A stretch of 54,206 bases of DNA from a virus: IMG/VR virus record IMGVR_UViG_3300050821_002644, positions 1 to 54,206 of that record. One strand, given 5' to 3'. Below, one piece after another: positions 8,158-17,091 of the stretch. The notes below the pieces were generated by a model. It saw nothing but the letters and a program-made list of their open reading frames with translations. It was not told the DNA's origin and made no database searches. How positions within the stretch are numbered: position 1 is the first letter of the stretch; every line of letters begins with the position of its first letter. The translations under genes and the position numbers were made by a program.

Positions 8158-8619
8158 ATGCCGGGTATGGATCACATTCTCAGCAAGGGCTTCCTCGCCA
8201 CGGGGTCGTCCGCCTACACCTTCGGTCAGGTTGTCCAGCAGGTCAACCTCACTACTGGCCCGCTCGCCACGATCAACCAGGCGCAGTGCCAGATCTGTCC
8301 GACGTCGGCAGGTACTGCAGGTGCTAACTCCGTCGTGCTCGGTGTCTGCCAGGAGAACCTCGACCTCGTCAAGGTTCAGACTGGTAAGGCGATCATTGGC
8401 GTTGCGATCGAAGGCAACTGCAAGGTTGTCTGGGACGGTACGGGTACTCCTGCTGTCGGCTCGTACATCGTACCTTCTGGAACTGTCGCTGGCCAGGTCA
8501 AGTTCGTGAGCAGCGTCACTACGTTCCAGGGATTCGCAGTGGTCGGTACGCCTCTGACGCTCCCTGCAGCGGCGAACGACTTCTTCGACATCTCGCTGGC
8601 AATCGGCGACCGAATCTGA
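8158..8619 (+). CDS. Head decoration protein (DUF2190-like)
   Basis: 153 residues, low charge, rich in Gly, Val and Thr. Segments such as VVLGVCQENLDLVKVQTGKA and GNCKVVWDGTGTPAVGSYIV follow the strand pattern of small capsid-cement proteins of the DUF2190 type. It lies between the protease and the major capsid gene, the standard place for decoration proteins. Family membership is by pattern only. Confidence 0.7.
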   Translation: MPGMDHILSKGFLATGSSAYTFGQVVQQVNLTTGPLATINQAQCQICPTSAGTAGANSVVLGVCQENLDLVKVQTGKAIIGVAIEGNCKVVWDGTGTPAVGSYIVPSGTVAGQVKFVSSVTTFQGFAVVGTPLTLPAAANDFFDISLAIGDRI

Positions 8620-8636
8620 GAGGAGGATAGTCCAGC

Positions 8637-9758
8637 ATGGCAGTTTACAACCCTTCTGGTTCGGGCAACGTCCACATTGATGTTGTTCTCACCAACATCT
8701 CGGTCGCATGGCCGAATGAGGGTCTCGTCGGTAACGTCCTCTTCCCCGCGGTGCCGGTTCGGAAGCAGTCCGACAAGTACTACATCTACCAGGGCCGTGA
8801 AGGCTGGTACCCCGCGCTCGACGACGCTCGCGCGCCTGGTGCTGAGGCCAACGAGGTGCCGGGTCTCACCGTGTCGGTCGGTTCGTACTACGCTCAGGAG
8901 CACGCACTCCAGATCGCAGTGACCGACGAAGAGCGGGAGAACGCCGACGCTCCGCTGAGCCCCGACGTCGACGGTGCGGAGATGCTCGCGTCCAGGATCG
9001 CTCTGGGCAAGGAGTACCGCATCTACAACCTGGTCACGACTGCTGCGAACTTCAACAGCGGCCTGACTGCTCAGCCTGGTACTACCGTGGGCTTCGGTCC
9101 GCAGTGGGACAACTACGCCAACAGCACACCGATCCGAGACATTCGGACCGCATACCGGTTGGTGCACGCGATCAGCTTCCTGAACCCCAACCAGGCAATC
9201 ATCCCCTACCGAGTGATGTCGGCTCTGGAAGACAACCAGGACTTCATCGAGCGGATCAAGTACACCGAGCGTGCGATCCTGACGCCGGACCTGGTCGCCT
9301 CGCTGATGAACCTGAACAGCGTGGTTGTTCCGGGCTTCGGCATCGCGACCAACAACCCTGGGCAGACGCTGGCGCTCAGCTACCTCTGGAACAAGGAGGT
9401 GCTGCTTGCCTACAGCCCAGGACGGCCGGGACTCAAGGTTCCTGCCTTCGCCTACCAGTTCACCTGGGGCTTCGGCAACGGTGGCGCTGGTGGCCTCGGC
9501 TTTGGGTCTGGAGCCTTCAGCGGTCAGGGAATCCCCAACGGCGGTTCCGGAACCACGCTCAACCCTGCTCAGGGCACTGGAACTGACAACGCGCTCGGTG
9601 GTGGCATCGTCGACCGCTGGCGTGAAGAGCGTCGGGCCTCCGACGTGATTCGGTTCCGGCAGCGCTACGACCTCGAGTTCATCGGGCTCGACTCGAACAA
9701 CAAGTCCATCTGCGGCTTCCTGTTCACCAACGTCCTCAGCAACGCCTTCATCGGTTAG
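8637..9758 (+). CDS. Major capsid protein
   Basis: 373 residues, the expected size for an HK97-fold capsid subunit without a delta domain. Typical segments are GNVLFPAVPVRKQSDKYYIY, an AEANEVPG loop, VTDEERENAD and a long spine helix; residues 278-328 form a Gly-rich loop. Position after the protease and decoration genes and the strong GAGGAGG support the call. The first 17 residues are almost repeated at the start of the basic protein at 6713, so this N-arm may be a recognised assembly signal. Confidence 0.9.
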   Translation: MAVYNPSGSGNVHIDVVLTNISVAWPNEGLVGNVLFPAVPVRKQSDKYYIYQGREGWYPALDDARAPGAEANEVPGLTVSVGSYYAQEHALQIAVTDEERENADAPLSPDVDGAEMLASRIALGKEYRIYNLVTTAANFNSGLTAQPGTTVGFGPQWDNYANSTPIRDIRTAYRLVHAISFLNPNQAIIPYRVMSALEDNQDFIERIKYTERAILTPDLVASLMNLNSVVVPGFGIATNNPGQTLALSYLWNKEVLLAYSPGRPGLKVPAFAYQFTWGFGNGGAGGLGFGSGAFSGQGIPNGGSGTTLNPAQGTGTDNALGGGIVDRWREERRASDVIRFRQRYDLEFIGLDSNNKSICGFLFTNVLSNAFIG

Positions 9759-9766
9759 GAGGGAAC

Positions 9767-10207
9767 ATGGCAACCTGGGTAGCGTATACCCCGCTTGGCG
9801 ATCTTCAGCCGGGTGACGAGATCAGCCCTCTGAACTACAGCGAAGAGGACTGGAACTACAACGTCACTCACGGCGTCTTCGTCCGCAAGGGTGGTCCGCA
9901 CGACCCTAGCGTCCTGGCTGGTCCGCAGGACGACGACGAGGATCCGGATCCGAAGGACCTCCGCATCCGAGAGCTGGAACGGCAGCTCGAGCTGATGCAC
10001 GGTCGTCAGGGCACTCCTGCTCCTGGCACGATGGATCCTGACGTGCTGCAGGCTCAGCAGGATCGTGACGCCGAGCATGAGTCGGCTAGCGAGGAAGGCG
10101 CCGACGACAAGAAGAACGCCGACAAGCAGACGAGCACTGGTGGCTCGTCCTCGTCTGGCAAGACCAACTCGCCGTCGAGCACTTCCACGGGCAACAGCAA
10201 CAAGTAG
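9767..10207 (+). CDS. Head-associated protein with low-complexity tail
   Basis: 146 residues. The first 55 form a small folded part (WVAYTPLGDLQPGDEI, then DWNYNVTHGVFVRKGG). This is followed by an acidic linker, a short helix (LRIRELERQLELMHG) and a Ser/Thr/Asn/Lys-rich disordered tail from about residue 100. AGGAGG lies upstream. It is probably a minor capsid accessory or head-fibre anchor; function unknown. Confidence 0.6.
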   Translation: MATWVAYTPLGDLQPGDEISPLNYSEEDWNYNVTHGVFVRKGGPHDPSVLAGPQDDDEDPDPKDLRIRELERQLELMHGRQGTPAPGTMDPDVLQAQQDRDAEHESASEEGADDKKNADKQTSTGGSSSSGKTNSPSSTSTGNSNK

Positions 10208-10224
10208 GGTTGGAGGGGAGCTTA

Positions 10225-10701
10225 GTGGCGCACATCAACGCGAGCGACGCACAGGCGTGGGTCGAGTCTACTAAGCTCCCCATCAACTCGATCGACACGA
10301 ATCTGGAAGCTCAGGTCGCTGGTGAGGTGCTAGGTAACCTAACCGAGACCTACGGCGAGTTTGTTCCTGAGTGGACCGACGCTACGAACACTCCACTGAT
10401 CGTGCGTCAGGTCATTGCAATGATCTACACGTCCTGGATCTACGACCGTGCGTACTCCGAGGTCGAGACCAACGGACAGATGACTTCCTACGGAGCAACG
10501 CTCCGAGGCTGGGCAGAAACGCTTCTTCAGAATATCATCCGAGGCTCCGTCAGCATTGCTGAGATCACCCCCAACGAGCCTGCTGTCGCTCCTGTGTTCT
10601 ATCCGAACGATGCTTCTGACGCTCTGGACCCCAGATTCTACTCCTGGTGCGGTGACCAGTCCGTTGGACCTGCGAAGTTCACGATCGACCAGGTGTTCTG
10701 A
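10225..10701 (+). CDS. Head-tail connector protein
   Basis: 158 residues, starting at a GTG (10225) six bases after GGAGGGGAG. Helical segments (VRQVIAMIYTSWIYDRAYSE, then YGATLRGWAETLLQNIIRG) match the style of gp6/gp15-type connector adaptors. It is overlapped by the next gene (TGATG). Its order after the capsid and before a gpG-like gene fits a neck adaptor. Confidence 0.6.
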   Translation: MAHINASDAQAWVESTKLPINSIDTNLEAQVAGEVLGNLTETYGEFVPEWTDATNTPLIVRQVIAMIYTSWIYDRAYSEVETNGQMTSYGATLRGWAETLLQNIIRGSVSIAEITPNEPAVAPVFYPNDASDALDPRFYSWCGDQSVGPAKFTIDQVF

Positions 10702-11309
10702 TGGTCGATCAAATCAACTTCCCCTCGGGGCTAATCGCCTCGCAAGGCTTGATGCAGTTCAACTTCAAGCCTAGTCTGGCTCTCTCTGCTAGGCAGTTCG
10801 ACACGCTTGATATCGACATCCGATCCTTCAAGGTGCCGTTGAGACGTGCTATCAAGGATGTCATTGCACCGTCCTTCGCACAGAACTTCATCGCCAATGG
10901 TCGTCCTGATGGCTGGCAGCCCTACGCTGATGACACCATCCCGATGAAGGCGAACGACCCCAAGAACAAGTACGGTCCGGAGAATCTGCTCCGTCGGTCT
11001 GGTTTGCTGTTCAAGACAATGCAGCAGATCAACATCTGGACCATCACGCAGACCCAAGCTGCTATCCTTGACCTGCCTGACAAGATCTGGTATGGGAAGG
11101 TTCAGCAGTCTGGATTCGGTATGGCTGCGTCAGCGTTCAAGGATCCGCTCCACATTCCACTAGACCAGCTGAAGAGTCTGGGCGCTGCAGGTTCTATGCA
11201 CGTTCCGGCTCGCCCATTCGCGCTTCTGCAGGATGAGGATCTCGACAAGATTCAAGATGTCTTCTCCCTGTGGCTGAACGAGCGAGTGATCGCGAGGTTG
11301 GAACTATGA
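10701..11309 (+). CDS. Virion morphogenesis/tail completion protein (Mu gpG-like)
   Basis: 202 residues. The pattern PLRRAIKDVIAPSFAQNFIA, GWQPYA, LLRRSGLLFKTM and VPARPFALLQDEDLDKI follows the phage virion-morphogenesis family, whose members close the neck or tail end. It starts at ATG 10701 (TGATG overlap) and ends in an ATGA overlap with the next gene, so it is part of a coupled connector block. Confidence 0.75.
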   Translation: MVDQINFPSGLIASQGLMQFNFKPSLALSARQFDTLDIDIRSFKVPLRRAIKDVIAPSFAQNFIANGRPDGWQPYADDTIPMKANDPKNKYGPENLLRRSGLLFKTMQQINIWTITQTQAAILDLPDKIWYGKVQQSGFGMAASAFKDPLHIPLDQLKSLGAAGSMHVPARPFALLQDEDLDKIQDVFSLWLNERVIARLEL

Positions 11310-11749
11310 CGTATCCGCTAACCCGGAGCGAAGAGGTTGTAGCTACCGCGATCATGTCTGCGATCGAGGCAGGTGCTTCTGGCCTTCAGATCCAGGACGT
11401 GTTCTATGGTGACCAGACTCAGCTTCCTCGTACGCCTGCGGTTTGCGTAGCACCGGGTAACAAGAGGCGTAACTGGTCAGGGGCTACGCTTCGGACCGAG
11501 AACACTTTTGAAACCTACGTCTACGTCTACTATGGTAAGGTGCAGGATGTTCAGGCTAACACGCATGCTGCGCAGACTCTCGCTGACGCTGTCGAAGACT
11601 TGGTCATGCAGGACATCAGGCTGGGAGGCATCGTCATTTGGACCTTGTGCACTCAGAACGAGCCTGGCATGATTAACAAGATGGGATCTCTGCTAGTTGG
11701 GAACCGTCTTACGTTTGAGTCCATGAGCAAGACCCCATTCACAGGGTAG
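11306..11749 (+). CDS. Tail terminator-like protein
   Basis: 147 residues, starting at the ATG of an ATGA overlap; an upstream in-frame extension lies within the previous gene and is rejected. A helix-rich N-terminus is followed by strands (TENTFETYVYVYYGK) and a helix with AAQTLADAVEDLVMQD. This alpha/beta layout and its place between the completion protein and the tail tube match tail terminator proteins. Assigned mainly by synteny. Confidence 0.6.
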   Translation: MTYPLTRSEEVVATAIMSAIEAGASGLQIQDVFYGDQTQLPRTPAVCVAPGNKRRNWSGATLRTENTFETYVYVYYGKVQDVQANTHAAQTLADAVEDLVMQDIRLGGIVIWTLCTQNEPGMINKMGSLLVGNRLTFESMSKTPFTG

Positions 11750-11757
11750 GAGGTGTA

Positions 11758-12051
11758 ATGCCGTACAAGGTGAAGGTCGACATCCCTGAGCGTGGCGAGC
11801 AGGATGTGTATGTTCATGGGCTCGGCACGTTTCCCAACGGTTCAGAGAACGAAGTCGACGATGATCAGATCATGCGGTTCGCAGCTGCAAATGCCGTCCA
11901 GAAGACATCGTCGTTCGGATCGAACGGTGAATTCTCGATCCACAACTCGTCTCCGGACCCGACACGCGTGAACATCTACGGCGTCACGGTCACCAAGGTT
12001 GAAGACCAGAGTGACAAGGACAACGAGTCCACAGGGGAGGAGGCTAAGTAA
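11758..12051 (+). CDS. Small tail-module protein, unknown
   Basis: 97 residues, acidic C-terminus (DQSDKDNESTGEEAK). Residues 1-80 look like a small alpha/beta domain with a DDDQIMRFAAANAVQK helix. The stop overlaps the tail tube start (TAATG). A CCACAGGGG motif (12029) lies just before the tube gene's GGAGG. Function unknown; similar short genes before tube proteins act in the neck or tail. Confidence 0.6.
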   Translation: MPYKVKVDIPERGEQDVYVHGLGTFPNGSENEVDDDQIMRFAAANAVQKTSSFGSNGEFSIHNSSPDPTRVNIYGVTVTKVEDQSDKDNESTGEEAK

Positions 12052-12986
12052 TGGCATACGGCATTGGTGCAGGCGGTATGGTTGGTGTCGCCTTCGAGAC
12101 AGTAGTAGGCACCTACGTCGCTCCTACCAAGTTCATTCCGATCCTCTCCGAGACACTCGAGTACAAGGAGATGAACAACTACCGTCGGCCGATTCGTCAG
12201 ACTGCAGGCCAGGTCGGTGTTGTTGCTGGTGACTTCGACATCGAAGGTACCATTACTATGGAGGCTACGGAAGACACGTGCCTCTACTTCACTGAATGTT
12301 CCCGAGCGCTCGGTGTTAAGACCGGTACTACGAACCTGGTCTACACCTACAACCCGACTTCGGTTGCTGTGCCTCCGCGGACGATGTCGATCACTGTCGT
12401 GCGAGACGGGATCGTGTTCGGGTACACAGGTTGCTGTGCGACCAAGCAGACCTTCAGCGTCAACAACAACCTGCTCCAGTACGACGTCGACATCATCGGG
12501 CTCGCTGAAGCGACTCAGAGCCTTCCGACGCCAACCTGGCCGACGAGCGTGCCTTACGGTCCGGGTTGCTGGACTGTTTCGATTCCGAACGGTACTCCGG
12601 TCTTCGACTTGGACACGTTCTCGTTCGAAGTCGACGACGCTGGTCAGGCGAACTACCGACTCAAGGCGTCGCGTGGTGCGCAGTTCGTCAACTACGGCGA
12701 GCGCTCCGTGCAGATGACGGCTTCTCGAGACTTCCTCGACAAGACTGACTACACCGCCTTCCAGAATGTTACTGGACAGAAGATCACTGTGCTTGCTTCG
12801 AACGGAGCGAACAACAGCATCCAGTTCGACATGTTCAACGGTATCAAGGATGTGTATCAGGTTCCGCTCTCCGGTCAGGGCGACCTGGTTCGTGCGAGCA
12901 TCACCTACCAGAGCACGTTGGACAGCTCTGGTAACGAGTACGACCTGATTTACAAGACGCAGGAAACGATCACTCCCCACACGTGA
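12051..12986 (+). CDS. Major tail (tube) protein
   Basis: 311 residues. Opening with YGIGAGGMVGVAFETVVGTY and then PTKFIPILSETLEY is typical of siphovirus tube proteins, as are the repeated beta segments and the position just before the chaperone genes. The C-terminal third (VQMTASRDFLDKTDYTAF, then DLVRASITYQS) fits the tube fold. Strong codon quality and GGAGGAGG suggest high expression. Confidence 0.85.
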   Translation: MAYGIGAGGMVGVAFETVVGTYVAPTKFIPILSETLEYKEMNNYRRPIRQTAGQVGVVAGDFDIEGTITMEATEDTCLYFTECSRALGVKTGTTNLVYTYNPTSVAVPPRTMSITVVRDGIVFGYTGCCATKQTFSVNNNLLQYDVDIIGLAEATQSLPTPTWPTSVPYGPGCWTVSIPNGTPVFDLDTFSFEVDDAGQANYRLKASRGAQFVNYGERSVQMTASRDFLDKTDYTAFQNVTGQKITVLASNGANNSIQFDMFNGIKDVYQVPLSGQGDLVRASITYQSTLDSSGNEYDLIYKTQETITPHT

Positions 12987-12993
12987 GGTAGGA

Positions 12994-13338
12994 ATGGGAC
13001 TCAAGCAGGATCAACTCACTCTCGCCACGCTGGCGGCACAGTCCTCCAACTTCACGGGGACTGTTGTCGACCTCAGCGGCTACACCGGCGGCACGATCTA
13101 CGTCAACACCACTGTCGCGGGTACAACGATGACCCCCGACCTTCAGATGACGATGGACGGAACCAACTTCCTGTCGGTTCCGACTGCCATCCTGTCTGCT
13201 CGGTCGGCGATCACGGCTGTCGGCCTGACCGCGTACACCTTCACCAACGGCATGGGAATCGGCAAGGTCCGGTTCGTCGCCACTTCGTTCACCGGCGCTT
13301 TCACGGCTACGGTGACTGCCATCCTGAACCACGCGTAA
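12994..13338 (+). CDS. Tail-associated beta-rich protein
   Basis: 114 residues, almost uncharged, alternating Thr/Val/Ala strands (GTVVDLSGYTGGTIYVNTTV, then VRFVATSFTGAFTATVTAIL). It lies between the tube and chaperone genes, so it may decorate the tail tube or be a minor tube subunit. No family recognised. Confidence 0.6.
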   Translation: MGLKQDQLTLATLAAQSSNFTGTVVDLSGYTGGTIYVNTTVAGTTMTPDLQMTMDGTNFLSVPTAILSARSAITAVGLTAYTFTNGMGIGKVRFVATSFTGAFTATVTAILNHA

Positions 13339-13364
13339 CAACTTCGATCCTTGAGGGAGGATCT

Positions 13365-13829
13365 ATGCCTAAGGCAACTACGAGTACGAAGCCACAGCGC
13401 TTCGAACTCTCGTCATGTCCTGGCGGTTTTGTCGAACTGAAGCGGATGACTCATGGTCAGCGACTTCATCGCCAGGACATCTCGATGAACATCATGGCAA
13501 CGCAGGACCAGCGAAGCCGCACAGCCGAGATGAACATCGCACCTACTCAGACTCGAGTGGCGCAGTACGAGTTCCAGGTGTGCATCGTCAGCCACAACCT
13601 CGAGAAGGACGACGAAGGCACGCTCTTCAACTTCGACTCGCCTGCCGACTTCGCCGCTCTTGACCCTCGTATTGGTGAGGAGATCTCTTCCTACATCGAG
13701 ACGCTGCATGACTGGCAAGCGAGCCTCCCAAACTCCGAGTCGAGGTCCATCGTGCCGTCTACGGTGGTAATCGACCACTCGACGGATCAGAGTACTCGGA
13801 CGACGCCAGAATCGCAGCACAAGCAGTAA
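13365..13829 (+). CDS. Tail assembly chaperone (G-like)
   Basis: 154 residues made by in-frame translation. Chaperone that keeps the tape measure soluble during tail assembly. Strong GGGAGG before the ATG. The last third is overlapped by a -1 frame open from 13712 to 14005, with a slippery site at 13727-13733. The 31 residues after the site are Ser/Thr-rich and low in complexity, as often seen in the unshifted form. Position directly before the tape measure is diagnostic. Confidence 0.85.
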   Translation: MPKATTSTKPQRFELSSCPGGFVELKRMTHGQRLHRQDISMNIMATQDQRSRTAEMNIAPTQTRVAQYEFQVCIVSHNLEKDDEGTLFNFDSPADFAALDPRIGEEISSYIETLHDWQASLPNSESRSIVPSTVVIDHSTDQSTRTTPESQHKQ

Positions 13830-14005
13830 GCATTGCTAGTATGTGTGAGGCACTACATGTGCTCCCACACGCTGGCGGGCTGCTAGATCAGGACAGCTTC
13901 CTTATCGACCTGATCGATATGGTCGTGACAGAGAAGAAGGCAAAGGAAGCTGAAGAGCAGCACCAGGCAGAGTTGCGTCGGAATAGGCCAGGAGGGAAGC
14001 GCTAA
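13365..14005 (+). CDS. Tail assembly chaperone, -1 frameshift fusion (GT-like)
   Basis: The ribosome is predicted to read 123 codons, slip -1 on CCCAAAC (13727-13733, read C CCA AAC in frame 0), and go on for 90 codons to TAA at 14003-14005, giving about 213 residues. The -1 extension begins LRVEVHRAVYGGNRPLDG and ends in a Lys/Glu-rich helix, clearly protein-like. Its stop overlaps the tape measure start (TAATG). Such a fused second chaperone is near universal in siphoviruses. An ATG at 13841 could also give a short separate protein. Confidence 0.85.
13727..13783 (+). other. -1 ribosomal frameshift signal
   Basis: The slippery heptamer CCCAAAC (13727-13733) is followed by a 5-base spacer and a possible stem GTCGAG (13739-13744) with CTCGAC (13778-13783), whose loop holds GTGGT-aatcg-ACCAC. 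An alternative stem is TCCGAGT (13734-13740) with ACTCGGA (13794-13800). Both would stall a ribosome just after the slip site. Confidence 0.8.
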
Positions 14006-17000
14006 TGCCACTCGGCGTGCGTGAGGTCCTCCTGGTCGTTCGCGCACAGAACTTGTCGTCGGGTGTGTTGAGGAACGTTGCGGGAGACTTCAACAACCTC
14101 AATGGCAAGGCAAAGGCGGCGGCCCAGCAGCAGTTGAAGACCGGTACAGCCTTGATGGCTGTCGGAGCGGGAATCACTGCTGTTGGCGCCGCTGGCGTTG
14201 CTTTCCTAGCCAAGGCAACGTCCATGGCGGTGGACTACAATAGGGAAGTAGCTCTAACCAAGACCCAGATGTACGGCGTTAAGGCAAGCTTTGACCAAGT
14301 CGCACAAGCTGGTATTGACGTTGCAAGAAAAGTAGCCGTACCACTTGATCAGGTACAAGCTGGACTGTATGACATCTTCTCCTCGATGGATGTCAACATG
14401 TCCCAGGCCAAGTTCCTTCTGGCCAACTTCAGCAAGGAAGCTGTAGCAGGACAAGTCGACCTTTCAACTGCCGAGCGTGCCACCATTGGTGTCATGAACT
14501 CGTACCAGATGAAGGTTAAGGACGTCACCAAGGTTCAGGACATCATGTTCAACCTTGTGAAGTATGGCGTCGGCACTTATGGAGACTTTGCTAACTCCAT
14601 TGGACGTGTTACTCCGTCCGCAGTGCGAGCGAACCAGACGTTTGAAGAGACCGCGGGCATCATGGCGTTCCTGACCCGCAACGGTCTGTCAGCATCGAAT
14701 GCAGCTTCCTCAGCAGGTCGAGCTCTCGATGCAATCGGCAAGTCTCGTGACAAGATTCAGGACTACGGTAATATAGTCAACGATGCTCTAGGCCCTGCTA
14801 CTGCTAAGAAGCTTGGCATCACTGCGGGTGCTACGATCAAGGTCGTTGACTCTGCAGGCAAGTTGCTTCCTGTCAATAGGATCATGACAGAGCTGGGTAC
14901 GGCGCTCAAGAACTTGAGTCCGACGCAGTTGAACGACGTGCTCAATGAAATGTTTAAGGGCACCGGTGGAACGATTCAGGCAATGCGGTTCTTCAACATT
15001 GCCATCCACAACTTCGGCCAGCTCAACAAGCTGACGAACGACATGTATACTAGTCGCGGTGCTCTGCAGCAAGCGTACAAGATCATGTCGAATACACCTG
15101 CGGCTAAGATCCAGCTGCTGAAGAACAACTTCCAGGCGTTGATGATTACGCTTGGCGACCAACTGCTACCGATCCTTGGCAAGATCGCAGGCGGCTTGGC
15201 TACGATGTTCAACTGGATCGGTAAGATGCCGAAGACGCTTCTGACCGTCATAGCGATTGTCATAGCGACGACTTCGGTACTACTAATCCTTGCTGGTATC
15301 ATCACTATGGTCATCGGTGCCTGGCTAGTCTTCTCGGCTATCATGGCTGCTACCGAGATTGCTCTAGCTCCGATCATCATCACGGTCGGCTTGATTATTG
15401 CCGCGATCGTCGCTCTAGCCGTTGCTGCTTACTTCATCGTCAAGTACTGGGGACCAATCTCCACTTGGTTCCACGACATGTGGTTCGACATGTGGCACTG
15501 GATCGTTCAGGTCTGGGGCAACATCACGAACTACCTGCACGGTGCTTGGGCTTCGTTCATCAACACGTGGACCAAGTTCGGCCATGACATAGAAGCTGTA
15601 TGGGATGCGATCTGGCCTTGGATTCTGAAGATTCTCAAGATCGGATTGGCCATCCTGCTGATCCCCTGGGTCATCTTCTGGGATCAGTTCGGCGGTCCTA
15701 TCAAGGCCTTCGTCAAGTGGGTTAAGCCGTATCTCGAGGCGCTCTGGAACTTCCTCGTCGGTGACTGGAAGGCGTTCTCCGGCACCATCTCCCACGCCTG
15801 GAGCGTTACTTGGAACTTCGTCAAGTCTACTGCTCAGGGCATCTGGTCGACGATCACTAGAGCCTGGCACGTGTTCACTAGCGGGCTGAGCAGTGACTGG
15901 AGAGCCTTCGCAGGAACCCTCGAGAACGCTGCCAAGGCGCTTTGGAATGCACTCGTGCGAGGTGTCAAGAGCAACTTCTGGACACCCATGAAGGATGCGT
16001 TCCGCGATGGCAAGAATGATCTAATTGCCCTGTGGAATCTTATCAAGAAGCCCCTGGCGGTACCCATCAACTGGGTGATCACACGCCTTTACGACCAGGG
16101 CATCCGAGGTATCTGGAACCAGGCAGCTAAGATTGTCGGAGCGCCTCAGATGCCTTACGCAGGACCAGTCAAGCTTGCTCAGGGCGATGTGATCAACCGT
16201 CCTACGTTCGCCATGATCGGTGAAGATGGTCCTGAAGCAGTTCTGCCGCTGAGTAAGCCGAACCGCATGAAGCAGATCTTGAACATGATCGGTCTGCCAA
16301 TGTTTGCTAATGGCGTTGTCTTCCCTGGAGCTGGATCGCGACTTGGTCCTATCCCAGGAGTTGGCGGAGTCACGAGCCAGCTCTCGAAGTGGTTCAGCGA
16401 AGGTGTCAGTGACCTAGGTAGTCTGGCGTTTAAGCCTATCCAGGCACTGCTGAAGCACATACCTGGTGGCGGGCTTGCTAAGGACCTTGCACTAGGCCTT
16501 GGCGGTACCATTGTTAAGGACCTGATCAAGAAGCTAACAGGCATCGGCAAGAGCTCTGGAGGCAGTGGAAGTGGCGGCCTCGGAGGTGTCAAGGGTGCGT
16601 TTACGCATTCGGCATCAGTTGCGCAGGCTTATGCACGTTCACTATTGAGCATGTACCACTGGGGTCCTGATCAGATGGCTCCGCTGATCAAGCTCTGGAA
16701 CGAAGAGTCGGGCTGGAACGCTTACGCAGTCAACGCAGCTTCCGGCGCTTATGGTATTCCTCAGGCACTTGGTAAGGGCCACCCGTTCAACCTTGGTGAC
16801 TACAAGAACCAGATCATCTGGGGACTGAACTACATCAAGGGCAGGTACGGCAACCCTGCAGCTGCGTGGGCCTTTGAGACTAGTCATACTCCGAACTGGT
16901 ATGAGCAGGGTACCAACTACGTTCCAGAGACCGGCCTGGCTATGCTGCACAAGGGTGAAGCGGTCGTGCCTGCTCAGTACAACACGCCAGGTGGTATGGC

Positions 17001-17091
17001 TCCGCAGATCATTAACGTTTACACGCATGAGATCGATCCCCGTAGGCATGCAGCCGAGCTGGGCTTTGAACTGAGTAGGAGGAGCCGATGA
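14005..17091 (+). CDS. Tape measure protein with transglycosylase-like domain
   Basis: 1028 residues; sets tail length and is ejected with the DNA. The N-terminus matches TP901-type tape measures (residues 1-330). A long hydrophobic region with several possible membrane spans is at about 412-480. GEDGPEAVLPL (near 737) and KGEAVVPAQY (near 990) are tape-measure motifs. Near residues 885-965, WNEESGWN and GAYGIPQALG resemble a lytic transglycosylase domain with a catalytic Glu, suited to local wall opening at entry. The ATG overlaps the frameshift product stop. The tail tip genes follow by ATGA overlap. Confidence 0.95.
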   Translation: MPLGVREVLLVVRAQNLSSGVLRNVAGDFNNLNGKAKAAAQQQLKTGTALMAVGAGITAVGAAGVAFLAKATSMAVDYNREVALTKTQMYGVKASFDQVAQAGIDVARKVAVPLDQVQAGLYDIFSSMDVNMSQAKFLLANFSKEAVAGQVDLSTAERATIGVMNSYQMKVKDVTKVQDIMFNLVKYGVGTYGDFANSIGRVTPSAVRANQTFEETAGIMAFLTRNGLSASNAASSAGRALDAIGKSRDKIQDYGNIVNDALGPATAKKLGITAGATIKVVDSAGKLLPVNRIMTELGTALKNLSPTQLNDVLNEMFKGTGGTIQAMRFFNIAIHNFGQLNKLTNDMYTSRGALQQAYKIMSNTPAAKIQLLKNNFQALMITLGDQLLPILGKIAGGLATMFNWIGKMPKTLLTVIAIVIATTSVLLILAGIITMVIGAWLVFSAIMAATEIALAPIIITVGLIIAAIVALAVAAYFIVKYWGPISTWFHDMWFDMWHWIVQVWGNITNYLHGAWASFINTWTKFGHDIEAVWDAIWPWILKILKIGLAILLIPWVIFWDQFGGPIKAFVKWVKPYLEALWNFLVGDWKAFSGTISHAWSVTWNFVKSTAQGIWSTITRAWHVFTSGLSSDWRAFAGTLENAAKALWNALVRGVKSNFWTPMKDAFRDGKNDLIALWNLIKKPLAVPINWVITRLYDQGIRGIWNQAAKIVGAPQMPYAGPVKLAQGDVINRPTFAMIGEDGPEAVLPLSKPNRMKQILNMIGLPMFANGVVFPGAGSRLGPIPGVGGVTSQLSKWFSEGVSDLGSLAFKPIQALLKHIPGGGLAKDLALGLGGTIVKDLIKKLTGIGKSSGGSGSGGLGGVKGAFTHSASVAQAYARSLLSMYHWGPDQMAPLIKLWNEESGWNAYAVNAASGAYGIPQALGKGHPFNLGDYKNQIIWGLNYIKGRYGNPAAAWAFETSHTPNWYEQGTNYVPETGLAMLHKGEAVVPAQYNTPGGMAPQIINVYTHEIDPRRHAAELGFELSRRSR

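Noticed and set aside
6859-8175. 438-codon minus-strand frame
   Set aside because: Antisense to the protease/scaffold and basic protein genes; Leu/Val/Arg-rich shadow without family features.
8376-9773. 465-codon open frame on the minus strand
   Set aside because: It is fully antisense to the capsid and decoration genes, whose high third-position GC keeps the complement open; composition is Arg/Val/Glu-rich and no ribosome site fits.
11976-13004. 342-codon minus-strand frame
   Set aside because: Antisense to the tail tube gene; same bias as other shadows.
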